DNA from: Nannocystis pusilla
GTDB taxonomy: Bacteria > Myxococcota_A > Polyangia > Nannocystales > Nannocystaceae
Length of the DNA stretch: 64,000 bases
Assembly: GCF_026626665.1 (NCBI RefSeq)
Contig: NZ_JAPNKE010000002.1
Coordinates: 1,613,204 to 1,677,203, forward strand
Direction of reading: 5' to 3'
Part shown: piece by piece, positions 62,996 through 64,000 of the stretch
Layout of the letters: every line of letters starts with the position of its first letter
Numbering within the stretch: the first letter of the stretch is position 1
Translations under genes and position numbers: made by a program
Notes under the pieces: model-generated
What the model saw: the letters and a program-made list of their open reading frames with translations, nothing else
Told to the model about the DNA's origin: nothing
Databases searched by the model: none

Positions 62996-64000
62996 TCACT
63001 CGCGCGGCGCCGGGACTCGCAGGACGAAGGTCGAGCCGCGACCGGGCGCGCTGACGACGTCGATGTCGCCGCCCAGGAGGCGGGCGAACCGGTGGGCCAG
63101 CGCGAGGCTGACGCCGCTGCCCTCCTGGGCCCGCGTGGGGGCATCGTCGAGCGGCTGGAAGGCGACGAACAGGCGCGAGAGGTCGCCCGCGGCGATGCCG
63201 ACGCCGGTGTCGCTGACCCGCAGCTCGAGCCAGGGGTCGACGTCCCGGGCGATGGCGGCGAGGCGGACGGTGACGCGACCGTGCTCGGTGAAGCGGACCG
63301 CGTTGTCGACCAGGGTCGAGACGCAGTGGGCGAGCATGGCGGGATCGGTCAGGCACACGAACGGCGCCGGGTCGAGCTCGAGCGCCAGCGCGTCGCGCGC
63401 GCGCGCCTCGACCTCGCAGGCCGCCACCGCCTCGCGCACCAGCGCGGCCGCGTCGACGGCCACCCGCGCGGGCTCGACGACGTCGGCCTCGACCCGCGAG
63501 AGCTCGAGGATGTTGGTGAGGGTGCGGACCAGGCGCGCGGCGGCGCGGCGGATCTTCTCGGTGTCGCCGTCGATCGCGGCGAGGTCGCCCTCGGCCGCCG
63601 ACTCGCGGATCAGCTCGGCGTAGCCGAGCACGGCGTTGAGCGGGGTCCGCAGCTCGTGGCTCATGTTGAGCAGGAAGCGGGTCTTGAGCCGATCGGCGCG
63701 CACCGCCGCGTCGCGGGCGCGGGCCAGGTCTTCGTAGAGCCGGGCGTTGTCGATCGAGGTGGCGATCTGGGCCGCGAGGTGGCGCAGCAGGGCGAGCCGG
63801 CCGCTGCCGAAGGTGTGCGGGGCGAGGTCGTTGTCGAGGTAGAGGACGCCGAGCAGCTCGCCGTGGCCGAGGATCGGCGCGCACAGGACGGAGCGCACGC
63901 CGGCCAGCGCGGGGTCGCCGGCGAAGTCGTGGTCGACCTCGGCGTCGCCGAGGACGACGTCGCGGCGGGTGCGGGCGACGAAGTGGACCAGCGACTGCGG
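62996..64000 (-). CDS. GAF-sensor histidine kinase, C-terminal part (runs off the window)
   Basis: The last 334 residues of a larger protein. It enters with the GAF segment PQSLVHFVARTRRDVVLGDA and VLCAPILGHGELLGVLYLDN, then a coiled connector RLYEDLARARDAAVRAD. The HisKA box FLLNMSHELRTPLNAVLGY holds the phosphorylated His. The HATPase domain has N box VSTLVDNAVRFTEHG, G1 LRVSDTGVGIA and G2 EGSGVSLALAHRF. The entry motifs match the giant kinase-AAA ATPase-GAF-histidine kinase proteins common in myxobacteria, so the missing part may include a Ser/Thr kinase; that is inferred. There is no receiver domain at the C-terminus. Confidence 0.9.
   Translation of the reverse strand, partial: PQSLVHFVARTRRDVVLGDAEVDHDFAGDPALAGVRSVLCAPILGHGELLGVLYLDNDLAPHTFGSGRLALLRHLAAQIATSIDNARLYEDLARARDAAVRADRLKTRFLLNMSHELRTPLNAVLGYAELIRESAAEGDLAAIDGDTEKIRRAAARLVRTLTNILELSRVEADVVEPARVAVDAAALVREAVAACEVEARARDALALELDPAPFVCLTDPAMLAHCVSTLVDNAVRFTEHGRVTVRLAAIARDVDPWLELRVSDTGVGIAAGDLSRLFVAFQPLDDAPTRAQEGSGVSLALAHRFARLLGGDIDVVSAPGRGSTFVLRVPAPRE

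Overview
The window is very GC-rich, with strong codon-position GC bias. It carries many lipoproteins whose N-terminal cysteine is followed by a long Thr/Ser/Glu/Asp-rich stalk, a DUF1592/DUF1552 pair, DUF4215-type and VIT/VWA proteins, and no ribosomal or other core operons. This is the style of a myxobacterial chromosome, most like the Nannocystis group; that placement is inferred from gene content, not from a search.

Layout. 0-2 kb: truncated ECF sigma factor, a secreted protein and a small membrane protein. 2-9.4 kb: subtilisin-like lipoprotein, a tetR - rifampicin-phosphotransferase-like - permease operon with 4-bp overlaps, and a COG0523 metal GTPase behind a dyad. 9.6-20.5 kb: renal-dipeptidase-like lipoprotein, an unrecognised multidomain protein, SodC, and several envelope or unknown proteins. 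21-30.3 kb: MerR-VIT/VWA operon, DUF1592-DUF1552 operon, a membrane protein and a GH71-like glycosidase. 30.5-41 kb: SnoaL-like protein, phosphatidylserine-decarboxylase-like enzyme, beta-propeller lipoprotein, ferritin-like protein, and an APH-fold pseudokinase with a LysR regulator. 41-54.5 kb: small Pro-rich lipoproteins, a His-rich membrane protein, PLC-like, beta-lactamase-like, choice-of-anchor, FGE-like, VWA, radical SAM and lamin-tail proteins. 54.7-64 kb: winged-helix regulator/CPBP protease pair, ahcY with a divergent LysR, a Hint-domain lipoprotein, an amidohydrolase lipoprotein, and the C-terminal part of a GAF-histidine kinase.

Two window-wide patterns matter. First, nearly every other gene junction carries a palindromic element built as CATG-N10-CATG with an exact 14-bp period. 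The ten bases usually read YYY-NNNN-RRR, so each period can fold as a tetraloop hairpin and neighbouring hairpins share a CATG. Runs reach seven or eight nodes (41528-41615, 45794-45895). A relative forms a 36-37 bp tandem array at 20560-20979 with compensatory stem changes. Five clear sites lie between convergent genes and many lie just 3' of a gene, but some overlap start codons or lie inside coding sequence.

Second, eleven otherwise normal genes are each interrupted once. Every break is explained by loss of one base, usually from a short G, C or T run, or of two bases (in one case from a GC run). This looks like systematic sequencing error, so these genes are annotated as single interrupted genes rather than as biological pseudogenes.
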